From: Caloramator mitchellensis
Lineage (GTDB): Bacteria > Bacillota > Clostridia > Clostridiales > Caloramatoraceae
Assembly: GCF_001440545.1 (NCBI RefSeq)
Contig: NZ_LKHP01000008.1
Coordinates: forward strand, 45,771-109,770
Reading direction: 5' to 3'
Length of the DNA: 64,000 nt
The stretch's first letter is position 1. Every line of letters begins with the position of its first letter. This document shows, piece by piece, positions 35,237 through 44,593 of this stretch. A model generated the notes under the pieces. The model had not been told where the DNA came from. It searched no databases and saw only the letters and a program-made list of their open reading frames with translations. Made by a program: the position numbers and the translations under genes.

Positions 35237-35777
35237 CGATTAGATAAGGTGCTGTGTTTCTATTCGTAAATTTTATAGTCATCGTAGAATATTTTTTTGG
35301 ATTTAATTTGCCAACAAATTCATCAATTGCCTTAGCTTCGACTTCTCCACCGTCATGGCCTGAATAAACTGCAATTGTAATTATTCCGCCTGGTTTTAAT
35401 AATTCCAGAGAATCAGTCAGAGCTTTAATAGTTGTCTCAGGTTTAGTTATTATTTTTTCATCTCCTCCCGGCAAGTAACCAAGATTAAACATTACAGCCT
35501 TTACTCTTGAAGTAATATATTTTTTAATGTTTTCATGCCCGTCGTTGATTAAATATACATTGCTTATTTTATTTTCATCCATATATTTTTTAAAGTTATC
35601 TATCGCCTGTTTTTGTATGTCGAATGCATACACCTTTCCATTCTTTAAGCGGCTTAATAAAAATACAGTATCATTTCCGTTTCCTAACGTTGCATCAATT
35701 GCAGAATCATCTTCCTTTAAAACAGATTCAACAATATTCTGTGCCATCTTTGTTGCTTTTAATATAACTCTATACAT
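35199..35777 (-). CDS. mnmM: SAM-dependent methyltransferase, YtqB/MnmM family
   Basis: This Rossmann-fold methyltransferase has a SAM-binding IDATLGNGNDTVFL and the family motif FNLGYLPGGDEKI, with a third motif IAVYSGHDGGEVEA. YtqB proteins were assigned as MnmM, which methylates nm5U34 in certain tRNA anticodons. The symbol rests on family similarity. Length is 192 aa. It lies 12 bases after rluB. Confidence 0.85.
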   Translation of the reverse strand: MYRVILKATKMAQNIVESVLKEDDSAIDATLGNGNDTVFLLSRLKNGKVYAFDIQKQAIDNFKKYMDENKISNVYLINDGHENIKKYITSRVKAVMFNLGYLPGGDEKIITKPETTIKALTDSLELLKPGGIITIAVYSGHDGGEVEAKAIDEFVGKLNPKKYSTMTIKFTNRNTAPYLIVIEKNDNFDEGK

Positions 35778-35789
35778 AGCTTACCCCCA

Positions 35790-36494
35790 CTAAATTTTAT
35801 TTATGAAATCGATCTCTTCTTGTTTTAAAAATCTCCATTCCCCGACCTTTAAATTTCCTAATTTAATTTTCCCAATCTGTATTCTTTTTAATTCCAGAAC
35901 TTTATGCCCAATCTTTTCGCACATCCTTCTTACCTGTCTATTTTTCCCCTCATGAATTGTTATTCTAACAATCGCATTCTTTCCTCTTTTTTCTATCAAT
36001 TTAAAATCAGCTGGGGCAGTAATGTAATCTTCAATCTTAAGTCCCTTTTTAAATCTTTCAATTTCTTCTTCAGTTGGAATTCCTTCTACAAGCGCTATGT
36101 ACACCTTATCAATCTCCTTTGAAGGGTGAGTCATCTTATATGCAAAATCACCATCGTTGGTCAAAATCAAAAGTCCCGAAGTATCATAATCAAGCCTTCC
36201 AACAGGGTAAACTCTTTCTCTAACATTTATTAAATCCAATACAGTTTTGCGCCCCTTTTCATCCTTTGCTGTAGTAACGTATCCTACTGGTTTATTTAAC
36301 ATGATATAAATCTTGCTTTCTTCAGGACTTATTATTTTTCCTTCAACTTCAACTATGTCATTATCAGGATTTATTAAAACTATATCATTTATAATCTCTC
36401 CATTAACCTTTACCTTTCCATTAAAAATCAGCTCTTCGGCTTTCCTTCTTGATGCTATCCCGCATCTAGCGATATATTTTTGTATTCTCTCCAC
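35790..36494 (-). CDS. rluB: 23S rRNA pseudouridine synthase, RluB type
   Basis: This pseudouridine synthase of the RsuA/RluB/E/F group has an N-terminal S4 domain (IQKYIARCGIASRRKAEELI) and the catalytic Asp in YPVGRLDYDTSGLLILTNDG. EGKNRQVRRMCEKIGH is a conserved late motif. The GTG at 36494, with AAGGTGAGAAA before it, gives a start that matches the family (MERIQKYI); the frame opens 18 codons earlier. It may also be annotated as rsuA-like. Confidence 0.92.
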   Translation of the reverse strand: MERIQKYIARCGIASRRKAEELIFNGKVKVNGEIINDIVLINPDNDIVEVEGKIISPEESKIYIMLNKPVGYVTTAKDEKGRKTVLDLINVRERVYPVGRLDYDTSGLLILTNDGDFAYKMTHPSKEIDKVYIALVEGIPTEEEIERFKKGLKIEDYITAPADFKLIEKRGKNAIVRITIHEGKNRQVRRMCEKIGHKVLELKRIQIGKIKLGNLKVGEWRFLKQEEIDFINKI

Positions 36495-36548
36495 TTTCTC
36501 ACCTTCCCTATGCGTAATAATTATACATATAAAACCAAAAAAATACAA

Positions 36549-36575
36549 TAAAAAAGCACCTGTATTAACAGATGC
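36549..36575 (-). terminator. Terminator of rnpB
   Basis: On the minus strand, GCATCTGT, loop TAAT and ACAGGTGC (one T-G pair) are followed by TTTTTTATT. Confidence 0.85.
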
Positions 36576-36584
36576 ATATGGTAT

Positions 36585-36951
36585 TGAGTAAGCCTATAAG
36601 CCGAGTTCTGTCTTAGACGGTCATCTATCTAGGCAAATTGTTACCAATTGGCTCAAGCGACACTACCCGGGAGCACGCCGGGCCAGCGCTTTATGCTCCC
36701 CTATTTGGTCTTGCTCCAGGTGGGGTTTACAGAGCCACACTGTCGCCAGTGTGCTGGTGAGCCCTTACCTCACCTTTCCACCCTTACCAGGCAGCATTAG
36801 CTGCATTCATCAATCAATGATTGATTCTGGCGGTATATCTCTGTTGCACTTTCCTTAGAGTCGCCTCCACTGGGTATTACCCAGCACCCTGCCCTATGGA
36901 GCTCGGACTTTCCTCTCCCGCAAAGCGGCAGCGACCATCCGGCTTACTCAA
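36585..36951 (-). ncRNA. rnpB: RNase P RNA, bacterial class A
   Basis: This is the catalytic RNA that removes tRNA 5' leaders. The 5' end (GAGTAAGCCGGATGGTCGC) pairs with the 3' end (GCTTATAGGCTTACTC). Universally conserved parts are visible: GAGGAAAGTCCGAGCTCC near the 5' side, GGTAAGGGTGGAAAGGTGAGG in the middle (split here as GGTAAGGGTGGAAAGG), TAAACCCCACC, and AGACAGAACTCGGCTTAT at the 3' side. The layout, with a loop for CCA-end recognition (GGTAAGG-type), suggests class A rather than Bacillus class B. A TATAAT lies upstream, and a terminator follows. Confidence 0.95.
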
Positions 36952-37049
36952 CAATTATTCATTTACAACACATATTATATTAACACGATATTTAAGTTAT
37001 GTCTACAATTATTATTTGGTAATTTTAAATATTATCTCCACCAACTATC

Positions 37050-37751
37050 TTATTCAACAATTAAAAATCTCCTGCAATTTGGACATTTAGTTAATGTTTT
37101 TTTATTCTTTAATTCTTCAACTAACATCAATGGCAGTTGCATTCTACACGCGCTGCAGTAAGAACCATTTATTAATGTTGCTGCTCCTTTTCCGGTTTTA
37201 TTTTTTAATTCTTCATATTCTGATATTATCCCTTTATCAATCTTTTCAACTATTTTTTCTCTTTTTTTCATAAGTTCTGCAATGCTATTTTCAATCTCTA
37301 ACTTCTGTTCATTCAAATTCTCCTTTACCTCTTCAAATTGCTCCTTTATGTTTTTTAGTTCAGCGCCTATATGCTGTGCATCTTTTGTGATTTCCTCTAT
37401 TTCAAGCAATAATTCAAAGGCATCATCCTCTAACTTTTTAATCTGACTTCTGGTATATTTTATTTTTTCTTCAAGCTGATTTAGTAGTTTAATATTGCTG
37501 CTTGAATATAATTCTCCTTCAGCCATATCAACCTCGTGATATAACTTCTTAATTTTTTCTGCTATTTCCTTTTGCTTGATATGTTTGTCCTTAATCATCA
37601 AAACTAATTGTTCATACCGCCTTTTGCTCATGTCATACTTTGCTTTGAATTCACTAATCTTTTTGGTCATTTCCTGTATTTTATTGTTCTTCTTTAGCTC
37701 TTCAAGCCTACTGTCGATGATAAATATTTCGTATAAAAGATAGTTATCCAT
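37050..37751 (-). CDS. Coiled-coil protein with C4 zinc ribbon
   Basis: Residues ~10-180 are a long Lys/Glu-rich coiled coil. A C-terminal zinc ribbon carries the pairs YCSACRMQL and TKCPNCRRFL. The order next to nif3 is conserved in many Firmicutes and other bacteria, where this family (the CT398-like, C4-zinc-ribbon class) is thought to act with RNA or secretion/replication partners. The precise role is unknown. Length is 233 aa, and it lies downstream of nif3. Confidence 0.85.
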   Translation of the reverse strand: MDNYLLYEIFIIDSRLEELKKNNKIQEMTKKISEFKAKYDMSKRRYEQLVLMIKDKHIKQKEIAEKIKKLYHEVDMAEGELYSSSNIKLLNQLEEKIKYTRSQIKKLEDDAFELLLEIEEITKDAQHIGAELKNIKEQFEEVKENLNEQKLEIENSIAELMKKREKIVEKIDKGIISEYEELKNKTGKGAATLINGSYCSACRMQLPLMLVEELKNKKTLTKCPNCRRFLIVE

Positions 37752-37808
37752 TCTATCAACTCCTAAAAAATAATTATATATAAAAAAAGAGTAAAGGGCA
37801 AAATAAGC

Positions 37809-38909
37809 CTATACTCTTTTAAATGGATTAGTATTAATATTCGTAAGCACTGTTTCTATCCCAAATCTTTCTTCAATTAAATCTTTTAAATAATTCATAG
37901 CAGCAAATTCGCTACCATAGTGTCCAATGTCGATTAAACATAATCCAGCTGAAATAGCGTCTAAAGCATCATGGTGTTTAATATCGCCGGTTATCAAACA
38001 ATCACATTCCATTTTAATTGCATCACTAATAAAGGAGCTACCACTCCCCCCTACAACGGCCACCTTTCCTACAATTGTATCCTCTTTACCACAAATTGCA
38101 ACGCTATCAAGTTTAAATATTTCCTTTAGCTCAAGTGATAATTCCACTAAAGATTTTTCTTTGTCAAGGAAGCCAACTCTTCCAGTCCCGTATTGAAGTT
38201 TGTTCCACAATGGATAAACATCATATGCTACTTCTTCATAAGGATGAACCTTTAGCATATTGGATATAACATAACTTAATTTTTTCCCTGGAACTATAGT
38301 TTCGATTTTAAGTTCGTCAACATATTCAATCTTATTAATCTGGCCGATGTATGGATTAGAATCCTTCAATGGCATAAAAGTCCCTGTGCCAACAGTGTTA
38401 AATGAACAGTGGCTATAATTTCCTATATGTCCTGCACCGGCTTCAAGTAGTGCCTCCCTTACAACTTCGGCGTGCGTTTGAGGAACATAAACAACTAATT
38501 TATATAGTTTAGTCTCCTTTGAAGGTGATAGCAAAGATATATCATTAAGATTTATTTTTGAAGCAATAAAATCATTAAGCCCATCGTTAGCATTATCAAA
38601 ATTTGTATGTAAAGCATATATATTAATATCGTTTTTGATGCATTTGCTAATCATTGAGCCCAATATGCTTTCAGACATAATTCTTTTTATTGATTTAAAT
38701 ATCATAGGATGATGAGAAATGATTAGATTGCAATTATTTTGTATCGCCTCATCTATAACCTCATCGGTTATGTCCAGAGTAAATAAAATTTTGTTAATTG
38801 CAGCATGTCTTGTTCCTAATAACAATCCTACATTATCAAAATCCTCTGCTAATTCAATTGGATATTTGTTTTCTAAAAAAGAAATAATATCTAACACACT
38901 TAAAGACAT
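37809..38909 (-). CDS. Nif3-like dinuclear metal protein (GTP cyclohydrolase I type 2 homolog)
   Basis: This ring-shaped hexameric protein has a two-metal site. Ligands are visible in NLIISHHPMIFKS, ALHTNFDNANDGLND and the C-terminal LIDIGHYGSEFAAMN. At 366 aa it is the long YqfO-type form with a PII/CutA-like insert in the middle (TKLYKLVVYVPQTHAEVVREA region). The function is not settled. It overlaps trmK by ten bases, the usual clostridial order. Confidence 0.92.
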   Translation of the reverse strand: MSLSVLDIISFLENKYPIELAEDFDNVGLLLGTRHAAINKILFTLDITDEVIDEAIQNNCNLIISHHPMIFKSIKRIMSESILGSMISKCIKNDINIYALHTNFDNANDGLNDFIASKINLNDISLLSPSKETKLYKLVVYVPQTHAEVVREALLEAGAGHIGNYSHCSFNTVGTGTFMPLKDSNPYIGQINKIEYVDELKIETIVPGKKLSYVISNMLKVHPYEEVAYDVYPLWNKLQYGTGRVGFLDKEKSLVELSLELKEIFKLDSVAICGKEDTIVGKVAVVGGSGSSFISDAIKMECDCLITGDIKHHDALDAISAGLCLIDIGHYGSEFAAMNYLKDLIEERFGIETVLTNINTNPFKRV

Positions 38910-39577
38910 TCTTTCACTTCCTTAAATTCATTAAGTAATTTTTCCACTTCATAATGCCTTGGATTTTCCGTCGGAATACTACTTAAAATTTCCTCTAGAA
39001 CATTTATCTTATCTGAAATATATTCCTCAATAAGAGGATGCTTTTTTTCAATAAGTATTTTACCAGTATAGTAATACACTTCTTTTTCGAATGGTTGCAT
39101 TCTGTTGTTTGAAACCTTAAGTATATGATAATACTTATTTTCATCTTTAACAATATCTTCATCGATTATTGAGAAATTGTTTTCAACAAGATACTTTCTT
39201 AATACTTCAGGATACTGCATAGGTTGGAGCAGGATACATTTAAAACTACGTGCTAATTCAATGTTTTCATTCAATATATTACCAATCAAGTTTCCTCCCA
39301 TTCCAGCAATTACAGAAACATCTGCTTCTCCAATCTTTAGTGGCTTCAGGCCATCTCCAATTCTTGCCTCAATTTTATCAATTACTCTATATTTTTTAAA
39401 ATTTTTAATAGCCGCATCTATCGGACCTTTATTTATATCGGTTGCTATAGCCCTTTCTGATATTCCATTCAAAACTGCATAAATAGGTATATAACCATGG
39501 TCAGTTCCAATATCCGCTATGCATTTGCAATTTGGAATCATACTTACAATATGCTTTAATCTTTCAGATAAAATCAT
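38900..39577 (-). CDS. trmK: tRNA (adenine(22)-N1)-methyltransferase
   Basis: It methylates A22 of bacterial tRNAs. The SAM site is CIADIGTDHGYIPIYAV, with DVSVIAGMGGNLIGNIL as a second motif and LLQPMQYPEVLRKYL as a third, all standard for TrmK. Length is 225 aa. It lies between the HAD gene and nif3 in the rpoD neighbourhood. Confidence 0.94.
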   Translation of the reverse strand: MILSERLKHIVSMIPNCKCIADIGTDHGYIPIYAVLNGISERAIATDINKGPIDAAIKNFKKYRVIDKIEARIGDGLKPLKIGEADVSVIAGMGGNLIGNILNENIELARSFKCILLQPMQYPEVLRKYLVENNFSIIDEDIVKDENKYYHILKVSNNRMQPFEKEVYYYTGKILIEKKHPLIEEYISDKINVLEEILSSIPTENPRHYEVEKLLNEFKEVKECL

Positions 39578-39588
39578 ACATTCCTCCG

Positions 39589-40320
39589 TTACGCTCCTAA
39601 TTCTAAATTGACACTTGCCTGTGGCAGTTTGATTACAAAGTTATAAAAATCCTCGTAATTTCCTTCAAAATCGCATACATACTCTAAATTTTTTCTATTT
39701 AAGATATTATCTTTTATTAAAAAAGTCTTAATACCAAGCTTTGAAGAAACCAAGTCCTCCTCTACATCATTTCCAACCATCAAACATTCTTCAGGTTTTT
39801 TATTTATATTATCTAATACTTCTTTATAAAAATTTAGATTTGGCTTGCAATAATGCATCTTTTCAAATGATGAGATAAATATAAAGTCCTCTTCATCAAG
39901 ACCAGCCCATTTAATTCTTTGGACTATTGCTTCGATTGGAAAAATTGCGTTCGTAGCAACCACAAGATTATATTTCTTTAGTTTTAAAATATTTATCGCT
40001 TCTATGATGTATTTTGATGGAGTGCAAATCTTAGAAATATTTTTATATTCATTATTGTAAAAATCACTAAATGCATTTTCACAAGTTTCATAATCCATGT
40101 TTGTTAATTTACAAAACTTTCTCCAAAATGCTTCTTTATTTGTCTGCTCTCCATTGTTGACTATCATGTCAAGTGTAGCTTCCCAAACGTATTTTATTAA
40201 CCTCTCTGGCGGAAAATAATTAATAAATTTTTTGCTCAGCAGTGTAAAATATTCCTCCTCAAATCTATGCATATCAAGTGGCAACAAAGTCCCATCCAAA
40301 TCAAATAAAACAGTATTCAT
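39589..40320 (-). CDS. HAD-superfamily hydrolase
   Basis: This phosphatase-like HAD protein has motif I DLDGTLLPLD, with nucleophile Asp and acid Asp both present. Motif II is in LVVATNAIFP, and motifs III/IV are around YCKPN and MVGNDVEEDLVSSKLG. A large alpha-helical cap lies between motifs I and II. The substrate is unknown. At 243 aa it fits the phosphoglycolate-phosphatase-like class. It is positioned between rpoD and trmK. Confidence 0.88.
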   Translation of the reverse strand: MNTVLFDLDGTLLPLDMHRFEEEYFTLLSKKFINYFPPERLIKYVWEATLDMIVNNGEQTNKEAFWRKFCKLTNMDYETCENAFSDFYNNEYKNISKICTPSKYIIEAINILKLKKYNLVVATNAIFPIEAIVQRIKWAGLDEEDFIFISSFEKMHYCKPNLNFYKEVLDNINKKPEECLMVGNDVEEDLVSSKLGIKTFLIKDNILNRKNLEYVCDFEGNYEDFYNFVIKLPQASVNLELGA

Positions 40321-40362
40321 AAAATCACCTCAATTAAAAAATTTGGCTTACAAACGTAAGCC

Positions 40363-41472
40363 TTAATCCAAATAATCCTTTAGTTTTTTACTTCTGCTTG
40401 GGTGTCTTAATTTTCTCAATGCCTTTGCTTCAATTTGCCTTATTCTCTCTCTTGTTACCTTAAATTCCTTACCTACTTCCTCCAATGTTCTTGCCCTTCC
40501 ATCGTCAAGTCCAAATCTTAATCTTAACACCTTTTCTTCTCTTGGAGTTAGAGTATCAAGGACATCCATAAGTTGTTCCCTTAACATTGTAAACGCAGCA
40601 GCTTCAGCAGGTGCAGGAGCGTCTTCATCAGGAATAAAGTCTCCAAGATGGCTATCTTCTTCCTCTCCAATTGGAGTTTCCAAAGAAACAGGTTCCTGTG
40701 CAATCTTCATTATTTCTCTTACTTTATCAACTTCCATATTTAATTCCTTAGCAACTTCTTCTGCCGAAGGTGCCCTCCCAAGTTCTTGAAGTAGCTGCCT
40801 TTCTATCCTAATCAATTTATTGATTGTCTCAACCATATGGACTGGAATTCTAATAGTTCTTGCCTGGTCCGCTATAGCTCTTGTAATGGCCTGTCTAATC
40901 CACCATGTCGCATAAGTTGAAAATTTATATCCCTTTCTGTAATCAAATTTTTCTACTGCCTTTAATAGTCCTAAATTCCCTTCTTGAATTAAATCAAGAA
41001 ATAACATACCTCTGCCGACATATCTTTTAGCGATACTTACAACAAGTCTTAAATTAGCTTCAGCTAATTTTTTCTTTGCTTCCTGATCGCCTTCTTCAAT
41101 TCGCTTTGCTAAATTAATTTCTTCATCTGCAGATAACAATGGAACCTTTCCTATTTCCTTAAGATACATTCTAACTGGGTCATCTATGCTGATTCCCTCA
41201 GGCAATGTTAAATCGATATCTTCTTCAAGCAATTGTTCCGGATTAAAATCATCCATGTCATCTAATACTTCGATACCCATTGATTCAAGTATTTCGTATA
41301 TCTTTTCTATTTGGTCTGGAGATAAATCTACATCCTCTAGGGAATCCATGATCTCTTTATATGTTAGAACGCCGCTCTTCTTGCCCTTTTCTATTAAGTG
41401 CTTTACAATAGACATTTTTTTGGAATTATTGTTTGCCTCACTCTTTTGATTTTCCTTTTTCAAGGAATTCAA
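40363..41472 (-). CDS. rpoD: Primary RNA polymerase sigma factor (sigma-A)
   Basis: This housekeeping sigma factor has region 1.1 at residues ~15-90 and region 1.2 at [16 protein letters not shown]. Region 2 has the -10 recognition helix [20 protein letters not shown]. Region 4 has the -35 helix [20 protein letters not shown]. Length of 369 aa is usual for Firmicutes. It lies 15 bases after dnaG and shares its promoters. Confidence 0.98.
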   Translation of the reverse strand: MNSLKKENQKSEANNNSKKMSIVKHLIEKGKKSGVLTYKEIMDSLEDVDLSPDQIEKIYEILESMGIEVLDDMDDFNPEQLLEEDIDLTLPEGISIDDPVRMYLKEIGKVPLLSADEEINLAKRIEEGDQEAKKKLAEANLRLVVSIAKRYVGRGMLFLDLIQEGNLGLLKAVEKFDYRKGYKFSTYATWWIRQAITRAIADQARTIRIPVHMVETINKLIRIERQLLQELGRAPSAEEVAKELNMEVDKVREIMKIAQEPVSLETPIGEEEDSHLGDFIPDEDAPAPAEAAAFTMLREQLMDVLDTLTPREEKVLRLRFGLDDGRARTLEEVGKEFKVTRERIRQIEAKALRKLRHPSRSKKLKDYLD

Positions 41473-41487
41473 CCTCCCTTCAAGACG

Positions 41488-43236
41488 CTATAGCAACGAA
41501 AGCTGCCTTTGTAGCTCAACTAATTTACTGGTTAATTCTATGGACGTTGTAAAGTCATTTTTACTTTCATATTCTTTTATCAGTCTTGTCAAATCATCTA
41601 TTTGATGTTCAATGTTGTATTTTTTGATGCTCTTAATATAATCATCTATGAGCTCTTTATTTATATCTAAATTGTCGTTATTGACAAATATTTTTGCTAT
41701 ATCCGAAACTTCTCCTGGCTCAATAAATCTTTTTAAAATAATATCCGACTCTAATATGCCTTCATCTAATATAGTAACAGCTACTTTTTTATAGGTTTCT
41801 GTTATGAAATGCTTTGATGACAATCTTTCCTTAATATAATTTAACCAATCCTTATTTTCTATGCATATTGAAAGTAAATTTCTTTCTGCTTTTCTGTATC
41901 CCGGCTCAATGAAAATATTTCCACCACTTATATTATTTCTAATATTGGAATTCTTATTCCAATTTTCTTTATTATCAGTGTTAGAACGTTTAAATTCATC
42001 AAGCAGAACGGCAATATCGATTCCAGTCATATCAGATACTTTTGAAGCATACATATGAACATCAACTTCACTTTTTAATAATTTCAGTATTGATACCGCT
42101 TCCTTTACAAACCTGCTCTTATCCCTGGGCTCATTAAAATTCTTCCCATTTTTAGCAGCAATAATCAAATGTTCTATAGCAGGCAAAGCTTTTTCCTTTA
42201 GCTTTATAAATGCTTCTGCACCAAATTGTTTAACATATTCATCTGGGTCCTTCCCCCTTGGAATATTGATTATTTTTACATTCAAATCTTCAGAAAGCAA
42301 TACATCTATTCCCTTCAATGTTGCTGCCTTTCCAGCCTCATCTGAATCATAACATAAATAAACATCCTTGCAATAACGTTTAATTAACTTAGCTTGTTCC
42401 TTTGTAAGGGCTGTTCCAAGCGACGCAACAGCATTATCAATCCCATATTGATGAAGCGAGATACAGTCCATATACCCTTCAACTATGATAAGGTCCTTCG
42501 GTGACCCATTCCTTAATACAAAATTCAAACCATAAAGATTAGTTCCTTTTTTAAACACTAATGTTTCAGGTGAATTTAGATATTTGGGTTTTGAATAATC
42601 CAAAACTCTCCCGCCAAAGCCTATAACTCTTCCTTTGTAATCGAATACAGGAAACATTATTCGATTTCTAAATCTATCATAAACTCCCTTTTCGCTTTTG
42701 CTTGCCAATCCTCCCTTAATAATTAAATCCTCACTATATCCTTGCTTTTTCAAGAAATTCAATAGTGACGTAAAACTGTCTAAACTATAACCTAATCCAA
42801 ATTTTCGAATAGTCTTTATATCTAAGTTTCTTTCCAAAAGATAATTTAATTTTTCTTTATTAAGTTTTAAATTTTCATAATAGAACCTGGCTGCTCTAAT
42901 GTTCATCTCCAATATTTTTTCATACGTAGAATCCTTTGAAACGCCATCATCAATTGGTATATTAGCCCTATCTGCTAAATACCTTATGGCATCTGCATAT
43001 TCAAGGTTTCTAATTCGCATGACAAACCCTACGACATTACCAGCAGCTCCACAACCAAAACAGTGAAATAACTGTTTGTCAGGTGAAACACTAAGGGATG
43101 GGCCCTTATCATTATGAAACGGACAAACTCCCATAAAGCTATTTCCAGTTCTCTTGAGTGAAACATAATCAGATATAATATCGACTATATCACTGCTTTG
43201 CATTACTTTTTCAATGGCTTGCTCCGAAATCCTCAT
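41488..43236 (-). CDS. dnaG: DNA primase
   Basis: It synthesises replication primers. The N-terminal zinc finger contains CPFHNDKGPSLSVSPDKQ and FHCFGCG. The TOPRIM domain has IVEGYMDCISLHQYG with its Glu and the YLCYDSDEAGKAA acidic motif. A C-terminal helicase-binding domain ends at 582 aa. The ATG at 43236 follows AGGTGATG and gives MRISEQAIEKV; the longer frame from GTG 43248 overlaps the ribosome site. It is first in the dnaG-rpoD unit. Confidence 0.97.
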   Translation of the reverse strand: MRISEQAIEKVMQSSDIVDIISDYVSLKRTGNSFMGVCPFHNDKGPSLSVSPDKQLFHCFGCGAAGNVVGFVMRIRNLEYADAIRYLADRANIPIDDGVSKDSTYEKILEMNIRAARFYYENLKLNKEKLNYLLERNLDIKTIRKFGLGYSLDSFTSLLNFLKKQGYSEDLIIKGGLASKSEKGVYDRFRNRIMFPVFDYKGRVIGFGGRVLDYSKPKYLNSPETLVFKKGTNLYGLNFVLRNGSPKDLIIVEGYMDCISLHQYGIDNAVASLGTALTKEQAKLIKRYCKDVYLCYDSDEAGKAATLKGIDVLLSEDLNVKIINIPRGKDPDEYVKQFGAEAFIKLKEKALPAIEHLIIAAKNGKNFNEPRDKSRFVKEAVSILKLLKSEVDVHMYASKVSDMTGIDIAVLLDEFKRSNTDNKENWNKNSNIRNNISGGNIFIEPGYRKAERNLLSICIENKDWLNYIKERLSSKHFITETYKKVAVTILDEGILESDIILKRFIEPGEVSDIAKIFVNNDNLDINKELIDDYIKSIKKYNIEHQIDDLTRLIKEYESKNDFTTSIELTSKLVELQRQLSLL

Positions 43237-43264
43237 ATAAAACATCACCTGACATATAAATATT

Positions 43265-43294
43265 TATTTCTACATTTGAATCAAAAAATCCTTC
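43265..43294 (-). promoter_or_regulatory. Second sigma-H-like promoter before dnaG
   Basis: On the minus strand, GAAGGATTT, a 12-base spacer and GTAGAAATA match the sigma-H pattern RNAGGAWWW-N11/12-RNNGAATWW except for one -10 base. The start would be about 20 bases before the dnaG ATG. Confidence 0.4.
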
Positions 43295-43347
43295 TTATTA
43301 ACAAAAAATTAATAAGAATAATTTTTATACATTGACACAAATATATA

Positions 43348-43376
43348 TAATTCGACACTAATTTTAAAAATCCTTC
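43348..43376 (-). promoter_or_regulatory. Sigma-H-type promoter with Spo0A-box-like sequence before dnaG-rpoD
   Basis: On the minus strand, GAAGGATTT (-35, 43368-43376), an 11-base spacer and GTCGAATTA (-10, 43348-43356) fit the B. subtilis sigma-H consensus at every fixed position. The -10 overlaps TGTCGAA (43351-43357), the core of a Spo0A box. Both suggest transition-phase control of dnaG-rpoD, as known for the B. subtilis sigA operon. Confidence 0.55.
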
Positions 43377-43392
43377 TATTTTTTAGATCTTT

Positions 43393-44397
43393 TTAAAAAT
43401 ATTTTTGCCATGGAGAGGGTATAAACAATCTATTGAACTCATGAATTGCATATCTGTCAGTCATCCCAGCTATATAATCGATTACTGACTGTTCTAACCC
43501 AAATTCTATAACCCTTTGATTATATTCCTTAGGCATTTCTTCAGGTTTTTTCATATAATATTCAAAAAGACTGATTACAAGATTTTGTGCTTTGTCCTCT
43601 TCTTTTTTGGCTTCTGAGCCATAATAAACATTTTCAAACATAAACCTTCTTAATTCCCAGGTAGCTTCGCCTACCTCGCCTATTAACTTGATTTCTCCAT
43701 AATTTATGGCATGCATAATAACTGCCATAATCATCTTATTTAATCTCTCAGAGTTTGTCTTTCCAAGAACTTTAATGCATTCCTTTGGCAAGTCATCATT
43801 TTTTAAAATGCCAGCTCGAATTGCATCATCTATATCGTGATTAATATATGCAATCTTATCAGCAAGTTTTACTACCTTTCCTTCATTTGTTGCAGCAGTT
43901 AGTTCCCCAGAATGAGACAGTATACCGTCCTTCACTTCATGTGTTAGATTTAAACCTTTACCCTTTTCTAAATATTCGACAACTCTAAGGCTCTGGTAAT
44001 TATGTTTAAATCCATTAGAAGTTACTTTGTCAAGTGCAAATTCACCTGTATGACCAAATGGTGTATGACCTAAATCATGTCCTAGTGCAATTGCTTCTGT
44101 TAAGTCTTCATTTAACCTAATAGCCCTTGAAATAGTTCTTGCTATCTGAGATACTTCCAGTGTATGAGTAAGTCTTGTCCTGTAATGGTCTCCTTCAGGT
44201 GCAATAAAAACCTGTGTTTTATGTTTTAATCTTCTAAACGCCTTAGAATGAATTATTCTATCCCTATCCCTTTGAAAGTCAGTTCTAATATCACATTTTT
44301 TCTCATCTTTCTCTCTACCCTTAGAATTTTTGCTTATTGTTGCAAGCGGGGATAATATTTTTTCTTCCAACTCTTCGTATCTTTCTCTTAAATTCAT
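43393..44397 (-). CDS. dgt: Deoxyguanosinetriphosphate triphosphohydrolase-like protein
   Basis: This HD-domain dNTPase is of the Dgt family. HD motif parts are seen in RLTHTLEVSQIARTI, IALGHDLGHTPFGHTGE and DKIAYINHDIDDAIR. The N-terminal RTDFQRDRDRIIHSKAFRRL is characteristic. The start is the ATG at 44397, preceded by GGGTGAT; 334 aa. The position next to dnaG is conserved in Clostridia. Confidence 0.93.
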   Translation of the reverse strand: MNLRERYEELEEKILSPLATISKNSKGREKDEKKCDIRTDFQRDRDRIIHSKAFRRLKHKTQVFIAPEGDHYRTRLTHTLEVSQIARTISRAIRLNEDLTEAIALGHDLGHTPFGHTGEFALDKVTSNGFKHNYQSLRVVEYLEKGKGLNLTHEVKDGILSHSGELTAATNEGKVVKLADKIAYINHDIDDAIRAGILKNDDLPKECIKVLGKTNSERLNKMIMAVIMHAINYGEIKLIGEVGEATWELRRFMFENVYYGSEAKKEEDKAQNLVISLFEYYMKKPEEMPKEYNQRVIEFGLEQSVIDYIAGMTDRYAIHEFNRLFIPSPWQKYF

Positions 44398-44593
44398 AAA
44401 ATCACCCACAAATAAAATATATTATATATATTCTACACATTTGTCAATAACCCTGCTAAATATTCTTAAATTTCAGCTGTATATTAGATTATAACAAATA
44501 TTGTTATTTTTTATACTCTATATAAGTGTATTTCAGTTATTTAAGTTGATATTCATACATATAATTGAATAGAAATCGTTTAAGGTGATTAAA

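Noticed and set aside
36821..37090. An 89-codon open frame on the plus strand over the RNase P RNA
   Set aside because: It lies antisense to rnpB and runs into the next gene; no ribosome site and no recognisable protein.
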